Of a stretch of DNA of 64,000 bases, positions 1-8,627 are shown in pieces; position 1 is the stretch's first letter, and every line of letters starts with the position of its first letter. The notes beneath the pieces were generated by a model that was not told the DNA's origin, searched no databases, and saw only the letters and a list, made by a program, of their open reading frames with translations. The DNA is from Halomonas sp. BDJS001 (GTDB lineage Bacteria > Pseudomonadota > Gammaproteobacteria > Pseudomonadales > Halomonadaceae). The stretch lies in assembly GCF_026104355.1 (NCBI RefSeq), contig NZ_CP110535.1, positions 4,278,001-4,342,000 on the forward strand. Direction: 5' to 3'. Position numbers and translations under genes: made by a program.

Positions 1-1217
1 AAAGTGACGCTGAAAAAGCGTGGCAAGAAGGGATGTTTATCGCCGCGGCTGCCTTTGAAACAATTCAAGCGCTGCCTTTCGATATTTTAGTGGAATCTAC
101 TGGCATACCTGATGTAGGCGCGCGCTATGCAGAAGCTGCTCTGCTCGCAGGTAAGCACGTTGGCATTGCCACCAAAGAGACCGAGTCGGTGGTTGGTTCC
201 TATTTAACCCGCCTGGCTTATCAGCAGGGGCGACTATTCACTCCGTTGGATGGTGACCAGCCTAGCCTGCTTATTGGCCTACTCACCTGGGCCAGAACCC
301 TTGGCTTTGAGATTATTGCTGCAGGTAAAAGTAGCGAATATGACTTTATTTGGGATGAGGCAAGCGACACCGTTACTTGCAACGGTACCGACTTTCCTGC
401 CCCTGGCTTGAAAGAACTTTGGGAATTATCGCCAGGCCAGGAGCGCGATATGGTGGAAGCACGCAGCAAGCTACTCGCTGCGATCCCGCAAATTTCGGTG
501 CCTGATCTGTGCGAAATGGTCAACGTAGCCAATGCCACGGGGCTACGTCCTGATCGCCCTGAGTTTCATGCCATGGTGCTGCGCACCACGGAAGTACCGA
601 CCCTGTTGGACATTCAGAACCAAGGTGGGGTACTGCAAGGGCTGGAGCGCTTGGAAGTGTTTAATTGCCTACGCCGACCAGATGAACTGAGCTTTGCAGG
701 AGGCGTTTTTGTGGTCGTGCGCTGTGAAGATGCGCATGTTTGGTCTCTACTGAGGGATAAAGGCCATGTACTTAGCCACAGCGGCAGTAGTGCAATGATT
801 TATCTACCTCGCCACTTGCTTGGTCTAGAAGCACCCATTTCACTTCTCGATGCAGTCATCAATAGTCAAACCTCCGGCGGTGGCCACGCCACGACACCCA
901 GGTTTGACCTAACAGCGCGGGCAACCCAGCACATGAAAGCGGGCCAGCACCTCGAAATGCGCGGCCACCACAGGCACATCGAAGGGCTACGTCCAGAGCT
1001 GCATCCCGCCGCGGCGCTATCACCAGAAGCAAAAGTGCCTTTTTATCTACTGCCAGGCGCTCAAGTGATCCGCGACATTGCCCCCAATCAGCCCATTACC
1101 TTAGCGGATGTGGCACTGCCTGAATCAACCTTAAAACAGCTTCGTGAAAAGCAGGATCAATTGTTTCAACAAAACAACTTAGCTCCAAAAGCCGCTATCG
1201 ACAGCACGCTAAACTAA
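1..1217 (+). CDS. SAF-domain homoserine-dehydrogenase-like oxidoreductase (5' end outside window)
   Basis: The reading frame is open to the left edge (codons read from base 3), so the start and most of the nucleotide-binding fold lie outside. The visible part carries a dehydrogenase-like segment (LAGKHVGIATKET, typical of the end of a Rossmann domain), a catalytic-type middle region and a C-terminal SAF-like module (LLPGAQVIRDIAPNQPITLADV). This is the architecture of the COG4091 group, predicted homoserine dehydrogenases with a SAF tail, whose substrate is mostly unknown. It ends 51 bases before a tripartite tricarboxylate transporter, followed by an OtnK-type kinase and OtnC-type decarboxylase. 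I therefore infer that it oxidises or rearranges a hydroxy acid ahead of phosphorylation. The family call is fairly sure; the reaction is not known. Confidence 0.75.
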   Translation, partial: SDAEKAWQEGMFIAAAAFETIQALPFDILVESTGIPDVGARYAEAALLAGKHVGIATKETESVVGSYLTRLAYQQGRLFTPLDGDQPSLLIGLLTWARTLGFEIIAAGKSSEYDFIWDEASDTVTCNGTDFPAPGLKELWELSPGQERDMVEARSKLLAAIPQISVPDLCEMVNVANATGLRPDRPEFHAMVLRTTEVPTLLDIQNQGGVLQGLERLEVFNCLRRPDELSFAGGVFVVVRCEDAHVWSLLRDKGHVLSHSGSSAMIYLPRHLLGLEAPISLLDAVINSQTSGGGHATTPRFDLTARATQHMKAGQHLEMRGHHRHIEGLRPELHPAAALSPEAKVPFYLLPGAQVIRDIAPNQPITLADVALPESTLKQLREKQDQLFQQNNLAPKAAIDSTLN

Positions 1218-1267
1218 ACCTCCCTAACGGGAATTAAAAGCAATAACAATCAGATAGGAGAAACACT

Positions 1268-2236
1268 ATGCTCACTAAGTCCACTCTCAAAATGGCAACA
1301 CTCGGCGTCGCGCTGGTTAGCGTCGCCACAGCTATCAACGCCGATGATGCAGCAGATTATCCGACAAAGACTATCCAGTTTTTGGTAGCGGCAGGCGCTG
1401 GTGGCGGCACGGATAACTTCGCTCGTGTGGTTCGCCCGATGTTTGAAGAAGCCTTGGGCGGCGCAAATATTACCGTTATTAACCTGCCCTCCGCCTCTGG
1501 TGCATTGGCGCACCAGCGCACCGCTACTGGCGCAGCTGACGGCCATACCCTTGATTTCGCTTCCACCACCTTAGTAACGTCTTTAGCAGCAGGACAAAAC
1601 CCAATCGGCTTAGATCAACTCACGCCCGTGGCACGGATGCAGTCAGATGTAATGGCATTATTCGTCAATCCAGAGCGTTACCCGGATTTTGAATCGTTCT
1701 TGGAGTACGCCAAGGAAAACCCAGGCGAGGTCACTGTGGGCGGCACCCATACCGCCAGCCCTGACCACGTTTCATTTCTGTCGTTGCGTGATGCATCAGG
1801 CCTGGATATGAATTTCATTCCTTACGACAGCACAGGCAATGCCACCGCTAATGTTCTGGGCAACAATATCGACGCGACCACCACGTCACTTAGCCCTTTG
1901 CTGAGCTATATGGAAGCGGGCCAAATGATGCCAATCCTGGTATTCAGCGATGAGCGTTTGGCCGATTATCCTGATGTTCCCACCACAGCTGAATACGAGT
2001 GGGATCTAACCGATGGCAACGACCGTGCAATTTTCGTCCACGCCGATACACCTGAACCGCTTCTAAAACGTTTAGAAGATACGTTTAAAAAGGTTTACGA
2101 CTCTGAGGAGTACCAGACATACGCCGAGCGAGTAAACCTTACTTATCGTGAAGGCTGGATGGGCAGCGCCGAATATCGTCAGCGCCTAGAAAATAACTAT
2201 GAACTCTATTCGCGCCTACTTAATAACGATCAATAA
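1268..2236 (+). CDS. tctC: Tripartite tricarboxylate transporter substrate-binding protein (TctC/Bug family)
   Basis: This 322-residue periplasmic binding protein has a cleavable signal peptide (MLTKSTLKMATLGVALVSVA, cut near the ADDA stretch). It then shows the Bug-family opening YPTKTIQFLVAAGAGGGTDN, which forms part of the carboxylate-binding pocket. It would capture an organic or sugar acid and deliver it to the TctB/TctA membrane unit encoded next. The ribosome-binding site GGAG lies just before the start. A stem-loop with a T-run follows the stop codon and probably lowers expression of the membrane genes relative to this protein. The neighbouring kinase and decarboxylase suggest the ligand is a four-carbon sugar acid (threonate or erythronate type), which is inference. 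Confidence 0.9.
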   Translation: MLTKSTLKMATLGVALVSVATAINADDAADYPTKTIQFLVAAGAGGGTDNFARVVRPMFEEALGGANITVINLPSASGALAHQRTATGAADGHTLDFASTTLVTSLAAGQNPIGLDQLTPVARMQSDVMALFVNPERYPDFESFLEYAKENPGEVTVGGTHTASPDHVSFLSLRDASGLDMNFIPYDSTGNATANVLGNNIDATTTSLSPLLSYMEAGQMMPILVFSDERLADYPDVPTTAEYEWDLTDGNDRAIFVHADTPEPLLKRLEDTFKKVYDSEEYQTYAERVNLTYREGWMGSAEYRQRLENNYELYSRLLNNDQ

Positions 2237-2260
2237 ATATCGCATTAAGTGCTAAGTGAA

Positions 2261-2287
2261 AGCAGGCAATCAATTTGCCTGCTTTTT
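2261..2287 (+). terminator. Intra-operon stem-loop (attenuator) after tctC
   Basis: A perfect 9-bp stem (AGCAGGCAA / TTGCCTGCT) with a 5-base loop is followed by five T residues, the form of a rho-independent terminator. It lies between tctC and tctB. It fits partial termination or 3'-end protection that makes binding protein in excess of permease, and it argues against any tctB start upstream of 2349. Confidence 0.75.
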
Positions 2288-2348
2288 AACTCACTGGCTG
2301 GGACTATTTTTTCAAGTAGGCCCTGCCACGTTCCCTTCGGGGTTTATC

Positions 2349-2837
2349 ATGCACGCCAGGATTTCTCTCTTCGCATTCGCGGTGGTGTTACTAGCACTGG
2401 TCAGTTTAGTGCCCACACTGCAGTTTCCCAGCTCCGCTGAGGTTTCTACCTTTATCGGCCCCCGCGTATGGCCTCTGACGCTAGTCATTGCGCTTCTTGG
2501 GTTGGGTAGCGCCCTGCTACTGATCACTTGGCGTGATGCGCAGCGAGGCACCACTTATGACGATGAACCGGAAGAAAAGAGTCTTCCTCAGAACGATCCA
2601 GTCACAGCTAAACGCTTTTCCCTAGCGTCCATGCGCCACTGGTGGCTGATTGCCGCCACCGTTATCTACACCTGGTTAATTAGCATGGTGGGCTTTTTCA
2701 TCGCCAGTATCGCTTTTACATTGGTAGGTACGCTGCTGCTTGGGGCTCGCTCCTGGCGCACGATTCTAATTACCGTGGTGGTTACCACACTGCTAATGCA
2801 GGGTGTCTTCGTCATGCTGCTTGGCATCCCACTATGA
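2349..2837 (+). CDS. tctB: Tripartite tricarboxylate transporter small membrane subunit (TctB)
   Basis: The protein has 162 residues with four predicted hydrophobic spans. One is at the N-terminus (SLFAFAVVLLALVSLV) and one follows the PRVWPLTL motif; a charged loop (DDEPEEKSL) comes next, then two helices at the C-terminus. Length, topology and position between tctC and tctA identify TctB, the small, poorly conserved subunit. An in-frame ATG at 2256 would add 31 residues, but that extension runs through the terminator-like hairpin, so I use the ATG at 2349, which directly precedes the first hydrophobic helix. The Shine-Dalgarno sequence there is weak. Confidence 0.85.
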   Translation: MHARISLFAFAVVLLALVSLVPTLQFPSSAEVSTFIGPRVWPLTLVIALLGLGSALLLITWRDAQRGTTYDDEPEEKSLPQNDPVTAKRFSLASMRHWWLIAATVIYTWLISMVGFFIASIAFTLVGTLLLGARSWRTILITVVVTTLLMQGVFVMLLGIPL

Positions 2838-2892
2838 CACTTATTGTTACGAAGTTTGCCGATAACCGCTACTGCTACCTGTTTAGGAGTTA

Positions 2893-4386
2893 ATGATGCT
2901 AGAGAATTTTCTAGGCGGGCTGGCTGTAGTGATGCAGCCACTCAACCTGCTACTACTTACTTCAGCCGTTTTTATCGGATTTATCGGTGGTGCGTTACCC
3001 GGCATCAGCGGCGTTATTCTGGTGGTTATCCTGCTACCCGTTACCTATGGCATGGACTCCACGACTGCCTTTATGTTGCTGACTGCCATCTATGGCGCGA
3101 CTGTTTTTTCTGGTTTGATCACTGCCATTCTCTACCGTGCCCCAGGAACGCCGGAAGCGGTGATGACTGCCTTTGATGGCTACCCGATGACCCAGCAGGG
3201 CCAGGCAGGCAAAGCACTGGGCATTGGCGTACTGAGCTCTGCGATTGGCGGTTTAGTGGGTACCATTGCGTTGATTATCTTTACCCCAATGCTGGCTAAG
3301 ATGGCATTAAGGTTCTCCTCCCCCGAATATTTTGCCCTTGCAGTGCTTGGCTTAACCGTTGTGGCCTCCTTAGGTGGCCGTCTGATCTACGGACTGATTG
3401 GCGCCACTATTGGACTGTTTATCGCCACCGTTGGTATTGACCCACTGACAGGCACCAGCCGCTATACCTTCGATAACCTGAACCTGATGGAAGGGGTTGG
3501 ACTGATACCGATGATCGTGGGGCTGTTCGCCGTTTCTGAAGTGATGAAACGCTCCCTAGATCAAGACAGCCATCAGCCGATTACGAAAGTAAAAGTTAAA
3601 ATCTTTGATCTACCTATCTTACGCCAAATCGGCACCACGCTTACACGCTCTTCTATTATTGGCGTCATCATTGGCATCTTACCGGGCATTGGCGCTAGCA
3701 CCGCCGCCATGGTGAGCTATAGCGAAACAGTGCGTTGGTCTAAACATCCTGAGAAATTTGGCAAAGGGGCCCCGGAAGGTATCGCAGCGCCAGAGTCGGC
3801 GAACAATGCCGCTGCCATGGGCGCCTTAGTACCGTTGTTTGCCCTGGGCATTCCAGGTAGTGGCACCACAGCGGTCATTCTTGGGGCATTTATCATGCAC
3901 GGCCTGCAGCCTGGCCCAATGTTTATGATGACCCACAGCAGCCTAATATATGCCGTGTTCGCGGGCCTGTTTATCGTCAACTTTATGATTTTGTTGTTCT
4001 CGAAGCCATTTATCACCCTGTTCACCAAGCTATTGAATGTGCCCTACTCGGCGCTCGGCCCGATCATTCTTATGTGTTGCATCGTGGGTACCTACTCGGT
4101 GCGCAACTCCATGTTTGATGTGTGGTTGATGCTTGGCTTTGGCGTCATGGGCTACCTGCTGGAAAAATTAAAATTCCCGCTGGTTTCGATCATCCTAGGC
4201 CTAGTACTAGGCCCCATTGCAGAGAGCGAGCTGCGCCGTACGTTGTCAATGTCCCAGGGAGATATATCGATCTTCTTTACCCGCCCCATCAGCGCCACCT
4301 TACTGGCCATTGCAGTACTACTGTTGGCAGTGACGATTATCTCGCCACTGATTAAACGCGCACGCATGAAAGCCGCCACTCCCTGA
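2893..4386 (+). CDS. tctA: Tripartite tricarboxylate transporter large permease (TctA)
   Basis: This 497-residue, strongly hydrophobic protein has about twelve membrane spans. Characteristic TctA motifs are GGALPGISGVILVVILLPVT near the N-terminus, YRAPGTPEAVMTAFDGYPM, and the second glycine-rich repeat GILPGIGASTAAMVSYSE with PEGIAAPESANNAA. It forms the translocation path for the acid bound by TctC, probably driven by a cation gradient. An AGGAG lies three bases before the first ATG and six before the second (2896), so translation may begin at 2896. It is followed after 22 bases by the OtnK-type kinase, supporting one transcription unit for uptake and catabolism. Confidence 0.92.
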   Translation: MMLENFLGGLAVVMQPLNLLLLTSAVFIGFIGGALPGISGVILVVILLPVTYGMDSTTAFMLLTAIYGATVFSGLITAILYRAPGTPEAVMTAFDGYPMTQQGQAGKALGIGVLSSAIGGLVGTIALIIFTPMLAKMALRFSSPEYFALAVLGLTVVASLGGRLIYGLIGATIGLFIATVGIDPLTGTSRYTFDNLNLMEGVGLIPMIVGLFAVSEVMKRSLDQDSHQPITKVKVKIFDLPILRQIGTTLTRSSIIGVIIGILPGIGASTAAMVSYSETVRWSKHPEKFGKGAPEGIAAPESANNAAAMGALVPLFALGIPGSGTTAVILGAFIMHGLQPGPMFMMTHSSLIYAVFAGLFIVNFMILLFSKPFITLFTKLLNVPYSALGPIILMCCIVGTYSVRNSMFDVWLMLGFGVMGYLLEKLKFPLVSIILGLVLGPIAESELRRTLSMSQGDISIFFTRPISATLLAIAVLLLAVTIISPLIKRARMKAATP

Positions 4387-4408
4387 ACCCTGACAACGGA
4401 TGCAACGT

Positions 4409-5695
4409 ATGACAATTGTATTAGGTGCTATTGCCGACGACTTCACTGGGGCCACGGATCTTGCAAATAACCTGGTGCGCGGTGGCATGCGCTGTCTGCA
4501 GGTGATTGGCGTGCCCCAGCAAGAGATCGACCTCGCTGATATCGATGCGGTGGTCGTGGCGCTGAAATCGCGTTCCTGCCCGGTGGACGAAGCCGTGGCG
4601 GACTCTCTGGCCGCCCTTGAGTGGCTTCGCCAGCAGGGGGTTCGGCAACTGTTCTTCAAGTACTGCTCCACTTTTGATTCCACCGACCAGGGCAATATCG
4701 GCCCGGTGGCGGATGCGCTGCTGGAAGCGCTAGGAGCGCATCAAACGGTGATGGTGCCCGCTTTCCCGATTAACGGCCGTACGGTTTACCAAGGCCACCT
4801 GTTTGTCGGTGATCGCTTACTGAACGACAGCGGCATGCAGCACCACCCGCTAACCCCCATGCAAGACGCGGATTTAGTCCGTGTACTCGCCCGCCAAACA
4901 CCACACCCGGTGGGCTTAGCCAATCGCGCCATACTAGCTAAAGGGGCGGAGGCCACCCGTGCGCATTTATTATCACTGGCCGAGCACGGCATGCGCCATG
5001 TGATCTGTGACTCCTTGGATGAGCAGGATTTGGACGTGCTGGCCGAAGCTACCGTCTTGATGCCGTTAGTCACCGGTGGGTCTGGTCTGGGGCAGGCGCT
5101 GCCCGCTCAGTACCGTGCCCAGGGCTGGCTAGACACGATCAGTGAGCCGGGGCGTTTATCGCCTGCCTCGGGCGGGGCGCTGGTGCTCTCCGGTAGTTGC
5201 TCCCGGGCCACGCTGGCACAAGTAGCGGACTTTCTAGCCAAGCACCCTGATGGTGGCTTTTCCCTGGATCCGTTAAAGCTGAGCGAAGGAGACAAACAGT
5301 GGGAGCAAGCGCTTGCCTTTGCCTTGGAGCGTTTATCCAGCAACGCTCCGGTACTGATCTACGCCTCAGCGGATCCAGAGAAGGTCAAAACCGCTCAAGC
5401 TGAACTGGGCGTGGAACGTGCAGGCCATCTAGTCGAAGAGGCCTTGAGCCAACTGGCCGTCACGCTGGTCAACGAAGGCGTGGGCCGCTTGCTGGTCGCC
5501 GGAGGTGAAACTTCCGGCGCGGTGGTCTCAGCACTCGGCATTACTACCCTACGGATTGGTGAACAGATTGATCCCGGCGTGCCTTGGACGCAAACCCCAA
5601 TGGCGGGTCGCGAAGCACCGCTGTCGCTTGCGCTGAAGTCGGGCAATTTCGGCGGCGTCGACTTCTTTACTCGGGCGTTTGAGGTGCTGGCATGA
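4409..5695 (+). CDS. otnK: Four-carbon acid sugar kinase (OtnK-type, DUF1537)
   Basis: The 428-residue protein shows the two-domain DUF1537 layout. The N-terminal substrate domain opens with GAIADDFTGATDLANNLV, and the C-terminal nucleotide domain carries the LLVAGGETSGAVVSALGI signature. Characterised members phosphorylate 3-oxo-tetronates or other four-carbon acid sugars with ATP at the terminal hydroxyl, giving 3-oxo-tetronate 4-phosphate. An ATG at 4400 is in frame, but the ACGGA ribosome-binding match is better spaced for 4409. The gene overlaps the OtnC-type gene by four bases (ATGA), so the two are probably translationally coupled. The exact stereoisomer used cannot be read from sequence. 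Confidence 0.88.
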   Translation: MTIVLGAIADDFTGATDLANNLVRGGMRCLQVIGVPQQEIDLADIDAVVVALKSRSCPVDEAVADSLAALEWLRQQGVRQLFFKYCSTFDSTDQGNIGPVADALLEALGAHQTVMVPAFPINGRTVYQGHLFVGDRLLNDSGMQHHPLTPMQDADLVRVLARQTPHPVGLANRAILAKGAEATRAHLLSLAEHGMRHVICDSLDEQDLDVLAEATVLMPLVTGGSGLGQALPAQYRAQGWLDTISEPGRLSPASGGALVLSGSCSRATLAQVADFLAKHPDGGFSLDPLKLSEGDKQWEQALAFALERLSSNAPVLIYASADPEKVKTAQAELGVERAGHLVEEALSQLAVTLVNEGVGRLLVAGGETSGAVVSALGITTLRIGEQIDPGVPWTQTPMAGREAPLSLALKSGNFGGVDFFTRAFEVLA

Positions 5696-6345
5696 GCATC
5701 CACTTACATCGCCATAACAGCCTGCGAGAACAGATAAGCACTTTGGGCAAGTCGCTGTTTGATCGCGGCCTGACCATGGGCTCCAGCGGCAATATCAGCG
5801 TGCGGCTAGACGATGGCGGCTGGCTGATGACACCCACCAACGCCTGCCTGGGGCGCCTGGATCCTGCGCGGATTTCTCATCTTGATAACAGCGGCCAACT
5901 GCTGAGTGGCGATAAGCCTACCAAAGAGCAGTTTTTGCATATGGCGATGTACGAGGAGCGCCCGCAGTCCGGAGCGATTGTGCATCTGCACTCCACCCAC
6001 TCGGTGGCGGTCTCTTGCCTGCCGGGCGTAGATCCCTGCGACTGCATTCCGCCACTGACCGCTTACTACGTGATGCGGGTGGGCAAGCTGCCGCTGGTGC
6101 CGTATCACATTCCCGGCGATCCTAAACTGGGCGATGCGGTGCGGGGCTTAGCCGGCAAACACAGCGCGGTACTGCTGGCCAACCACGGTCCAGTGGTAGC
6201 GGGGAAAAACCTCGAAGCGGCAGTGTATGCCACTGAAGAGCTGGAAGAGACCGCCAAGCTTTACCTATTGCTGCGGGGCGAGAACCCGCGGGGGCTAACG
6301 CAGGAGCAAGTGGCCGAGCTGGAAGCGCGCTTTCCAAAAGATTAA
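5692..6345 (+). CDS. otnC: 3-oxo-tetronate 4-phosphate decarboxylase (OtnC-type, class II aldolase fold)
   Basis: The 217-residue protein has the class II aldolase/adducin fold. GLTMGSSGNISVRL forms the phosphate site, KEQFLHMAMYEERP supplies the acidic residue, and zinc-binding histidines lie in VHLHSTHSVAV and LLANHGPVV. OtnC members decarboxylate 3-oxo-tetronate 4-phosphate to dihydroxyacetone phosphate and CO2, which matches the kinase directly upstream. The start overlaps the end of otnK. The gene ends tail to tail with the Lrp regulator, overlapping it by four bases. No isomerase of the OtnI/Hyi type and no LtnD-type dehydrogenase is visible in the window; they may lie upstream of base 1. 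Confidence 0.87.
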   Translation: MSIHLHRHNSLREQISTLGKSLFDRGLTMGSSGNISVRLDDGGWLMTPTNACLGRLDPARISHLDNSGQLLSGDKPTKEQFLHMAMYEERPQSGAIVHLHSTHSVAVSCLPGVDPCDCIPPLTAYYVMRVGKLPLVPYHIPGDPKLGDAVRGLAGKHSAVLLANHGPVVAGKNLEAAVYATEELEETAKLYLLLRGENPRGLTQEQVAELEARFPKD

Positions 6346-6848
6346 ACCAACACCTTATGGGTAGAGACCACCTGTCGCAGCCCCATAAACGAGCGGATCT
6401 GGCGCACGCCGGGCAGGTAGAGTAACTGTTCGGCGTGCAGCCTGTTGAAGCTTTGGCTGTCCCGAGTGCGCACCAGCATAAAGTAATCAAACTCCCCGGT
6501 GACCACGTGGCACTCCATACAGCCCGACACCTTCTGGGCCGCCTCTTCGAAGGCGGCGAAGGATTCCGGCGTCGAGCGATCCAGCACCACGCCAATCAAT
6601 ACCACCATCCCCGCCTGGAGCTGTTCCGGGTCTAAATGGGCCACCACACGGCTAATCACCCCGTCCCGCTTGAGCTTTTCGACTCTTCTCAAACAGGCCG
6701 CTGGACTCAAGTTCACCTGCTCTGCCAGTGCCACATTGGAGAGAGTGGCGTCGTCCTGCAGCAGTTTGAGAATACGCCGGTCTGTACGGTCTAGCTCAGC
6801 CCACTGGTCATCAGGCTCAGCGCCCGTCCGCACCCTTTTTGAACGCAC
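6342..6848 (-). CDS. Lrp/AsnC-family transcriptional regulator, probable AcdR
   Basis: The 168-residue protein has an N-terminal winged helix (LDRTDRRILKLLQDDATLSNVALA with recognition region LSPAACLRRVEKL). A C-terminal RAM ligand domain contains VTGEFDYFMLVRTRD and a C-terminal Arg-Gln-Val strand. It is transcribed divergently from acdS, separated by 213 bases. In several Proteobacteria an Lrp-like protein (AcdR) beside acdS controls ACC deaminase, so that role is inferred here. The start is a GTG at 6848. The 21 residues before the helix-turn-helix are charged, and a slightly later start is possible. Confidence 0.85.
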   Translation of the reverse strand: MRSKRVRTGAEPDDQWAELDRTDRRILKLLQDDATLSNVALAEQVNLSPAACLRRVEKLKRDGVISRVVAHLDPEQLQAGMVVLIGVVLDRSTPESFAAFEEAAQKVSGCMECHVVTGEFDYFMLVRTRDSQSFNRLHAEQLLYLPGVRQIRSFMGLRQVVSTHKVLV

Positions 6849-7061
6849 TATTATTTACCTCAATCACTTTTATGCACTATTTAAAAACATAATTTACCTT
6901 TTATAGCATTTTTTATTGCTTACAAGCAGCCAACTTTGCAACACAAAAATAGCGATGAGCACATACTATTAATAGCAGAGAGCACGCCAACTGTTCACAC
7001 AAACCCTCGCCTAGCAACTTTATATACACCGCACTCAAACCCTGAGCAGCAGGAGCTTGTT

Positions 7062-8078
7062 ATGAACCTCGAACGCTTCCCCCGTTACCCACTCACCTTT
7101 GGCCCCTCTCCCATTACTCCGCTAAAGCGGCTAAGCGAACATTTAGGCGGTGAAGTAGAGCTCTACGCCAAGCGTGAAGACTGCAATAGCGGCCTGGCCT
7201 TTGGAGGTAACAAAACACGCAAGCTTGAGTATTTGATTCCAGAAGCGCTGGAACAGGGCTGCGATACGCTGGTATCCATTGGTGGTATTCAATCCAACCA
7301 GACCCGCCAGGTTGCAGCGGTGGCCGCTCACCTGGGTATGCAGTGCGTGCTTGTTCAGGAGAACTGGGTTAACTACTCCGATGCGGTGTATGACCGGGTG
7401 GGCAATATCGAGATGTCCCGCATCATGGGCGCCGATGTGCGCATGGATGACGCGGGGTTCGATATCGGCATTCGCCCCAGCTGGGAGCAGGCGATGGAAG
7501 ATGTGCGCCAGCGGGGTGGTAAGCCCTTCCCGATTCCCGCAGGCTGCTCCGAGCACCCTTACGGCGGTTTAGGCTTTGTTGGCTTTGCCGAAGAGGTGCG
7601 CCAGCAGGAGAAAGAACTCGGCTTCACGTTTGACTATATCGTGGTGTGCTCGGTCACCGGCAGCACCCAGGCGGGCATGGTGGTGGGGTTTGCCGCCGAT
7701 GGCCGTGCCCAGCGAGTGATTGGCATTGATGCCTCTGCCAAGCCTGAGCAAACCCGTGAACAGATCCTGCGCATCGCGCGCAATACGGCCGAGCTGGTGG
7801 AATTGGAAGGCGGTATTAGCGATGACGATGTCATTTTGGATACCCGCTACGGCGGCCCCGAGTACGGCCTGCCCAACGAAGGCACGCTGGAAGCCATTCG
7901 TCTCTGTGCCCGTCTGGAGGGTGTGCTTACCGACCCGGTTTACGAAGGTAAATCCATGCACGGCATGATCGATAAGGTGCGCAACGGTGAATTTCCCGCG
8001 GGCTCCAAGGTGCTCTACGCCCACCTAGGCGGCGTACCTGCGTTAAATGCCTACAGTTTCCTATTTCGTAACGGTTAA
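7062..8078 (+). CDS. acdS: 1-aminocyclopropane-1-carboxylate deaminase
   Basis: This 338-residue fold-type II PLP enzyme opens the cyclopropane ring of ACC, the plant ethylene precursor, to 2-oxobutanoate and ammonia. The diagnostic residues fall at the same numbers as in characterised Pseudomonas enzymes: PLP lysine K51 (GGNKTRK), S78 (IQSNQTR), Y294, E295 (DPVYEGKS) and L322. These separate true ACC deaminase from the related D-cysteine desulfhydrases. The ATG at 7062 has AGGAG six bases upstream; an upstream in-frame ATG at 6936 would add 42 unrelated residues and is not used. The enzyme suggests plant or algal association, or use of ACC or D-serine-like amino acids as nitrogen source. Confidence 0.95.
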   Translation: MNLERFPRYPLTFGPSPITPLKRLSEHLGGEVELYAKREDCNSGLAFGGNKTRKLEYLIPEALEQGCDTLVSIGGIQSNQTRQVAAVAAHLGMQCVLVQENWVNYSDAVYDRVGNIEMSRIMGADVRMDDAGFDIGIRPSWEQAMEDVRQRGGKPFPIPAGCSEHPYGGLGFVGFAEEVRQQEKELGFTFDYIVVCSVTGSTQAGMVVGFAADGRAQRVIGIDASAKPEQTREQILRIARNTAELVELEGGISDDDVILDTRYGGPEYGLPNEGTLEAIRLCARLEGVLTDPVYEGKSMHGMIDKVRNGEFPAGSKVLYAHLGGVPALNAYSFLFRNG

Positions 8079-8098
8079 GTAGTAGAGCACCTATCTCT

Positions 8099-8143
8099 AA
8101 CCGTCTGATCCAGCGCTTAATAAATAGCGCCGTTCAGACGGTT
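8099..8143 (+). terminator. Stem-loop downstream of acdS
   Basis: The arms AACCGTCTGA (8099-8108) and TCAGACGGTT (8134-8143) are perfectly complementary. An inner stem GCGCT/AGCGC lies between them, making one long two-part hairpin 20 bases after the acdS stop. There is no strong T-run, so it may be a terminator or an RNA 3'-end stabiliser. Confidence 0.55.
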
Positions 8144-8210
8144 ACTACTGTACAAATAAAGCACACCCTTTAGGCTTGGCGTATAGGATATTCACTTATG
8201 AGGATACGCC

Positions 8211-8552
8211 ATGTCTTCAGCACTTCCCGCACATATTACCCTTGACGATCTTGCGCACTGTTCCGCACCGCTCCCCGAGGTTGAGGTACACGGACTCGAT
8301 TTGGGCTGGTACATCGTGCGCTTGCACCAGGGTAACGCTACTAGTTTGCTCATTGACCACGACGGGGAGACGCAACGTTTCACCGGCACCCAGTGGATTG
8401 GTCGCGCGTTAGCGCCGCTTGGCTTCACCCATGGCACGCTGACCTGGGCCGAAGCCGCCGATGAAATGATAGGTAGTGATGTGCCCTCCGTCTCCGCTCA
8501 CCAACGCCTAGCCTACGGTGTTCGCGTGGCTTTCAACCAAGCCAGCCTATAA
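8211..8552 (+). CDS. Small conserved-looking protein, possible DUF6482 family
   Basis: This 113-residue soluble acidic protein has no signal peptide or membrane span. It reads as a short mixed alpha/beta domain: a VEVHGLDLGWYIVRL strand pair, TSLLIDHDGETQRF, an amphipathic helix around TQWIGRALAPLG, then WAEAADEMIGS. The order of these elements and the DEMIG ending resemble small DUF6482 proteins of Pseudomonas and Halomonas, but I cannot confirm this without a profile search. It is flanked by acdS and mgtE, each with its own spacing, so it is probably a single-gene unit. No function is assigned. Confidence 0.7.
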   Translation: MSSALPAHITLDDLAHCSAPLPEVEVHGLDLGWYIVRLHQGNATSLLIDHDGETQRFTGTQWIGRALAPLGFTHGTLTWAEAADEMIGSDVPSVSAHQRLAYGVRVAFNQASL

Positions 8553-8627
8553 ACTCACCAAAGCGAGCCGCCGAGAGTTTGCAATTTTATTGCCATGAAC
8601 ACCTAGTTTCCAAAAAGGACGGACGCT

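Noticed and set aside
33..40. ATG near the left edge as true start of the SAF protein
   Set aside because: The frame is open to base 3 and the protein would lack its nucleotide-binding fold; the gene begins outside the window.
2256..2348. N-terminal extension of TctB from an upstream ATG
   Set aside because: It runs through a perfect terminator-like hairpin with T-run and adds residues without TctB character; the start at 2349 fits the first membrane helix.
8553..8627. Mg2+-sensing riboswitch before mgtE
   Set aside because: Only 75 bases separate mgtE from the previous gene and no M-box-like folding blocks are visible.
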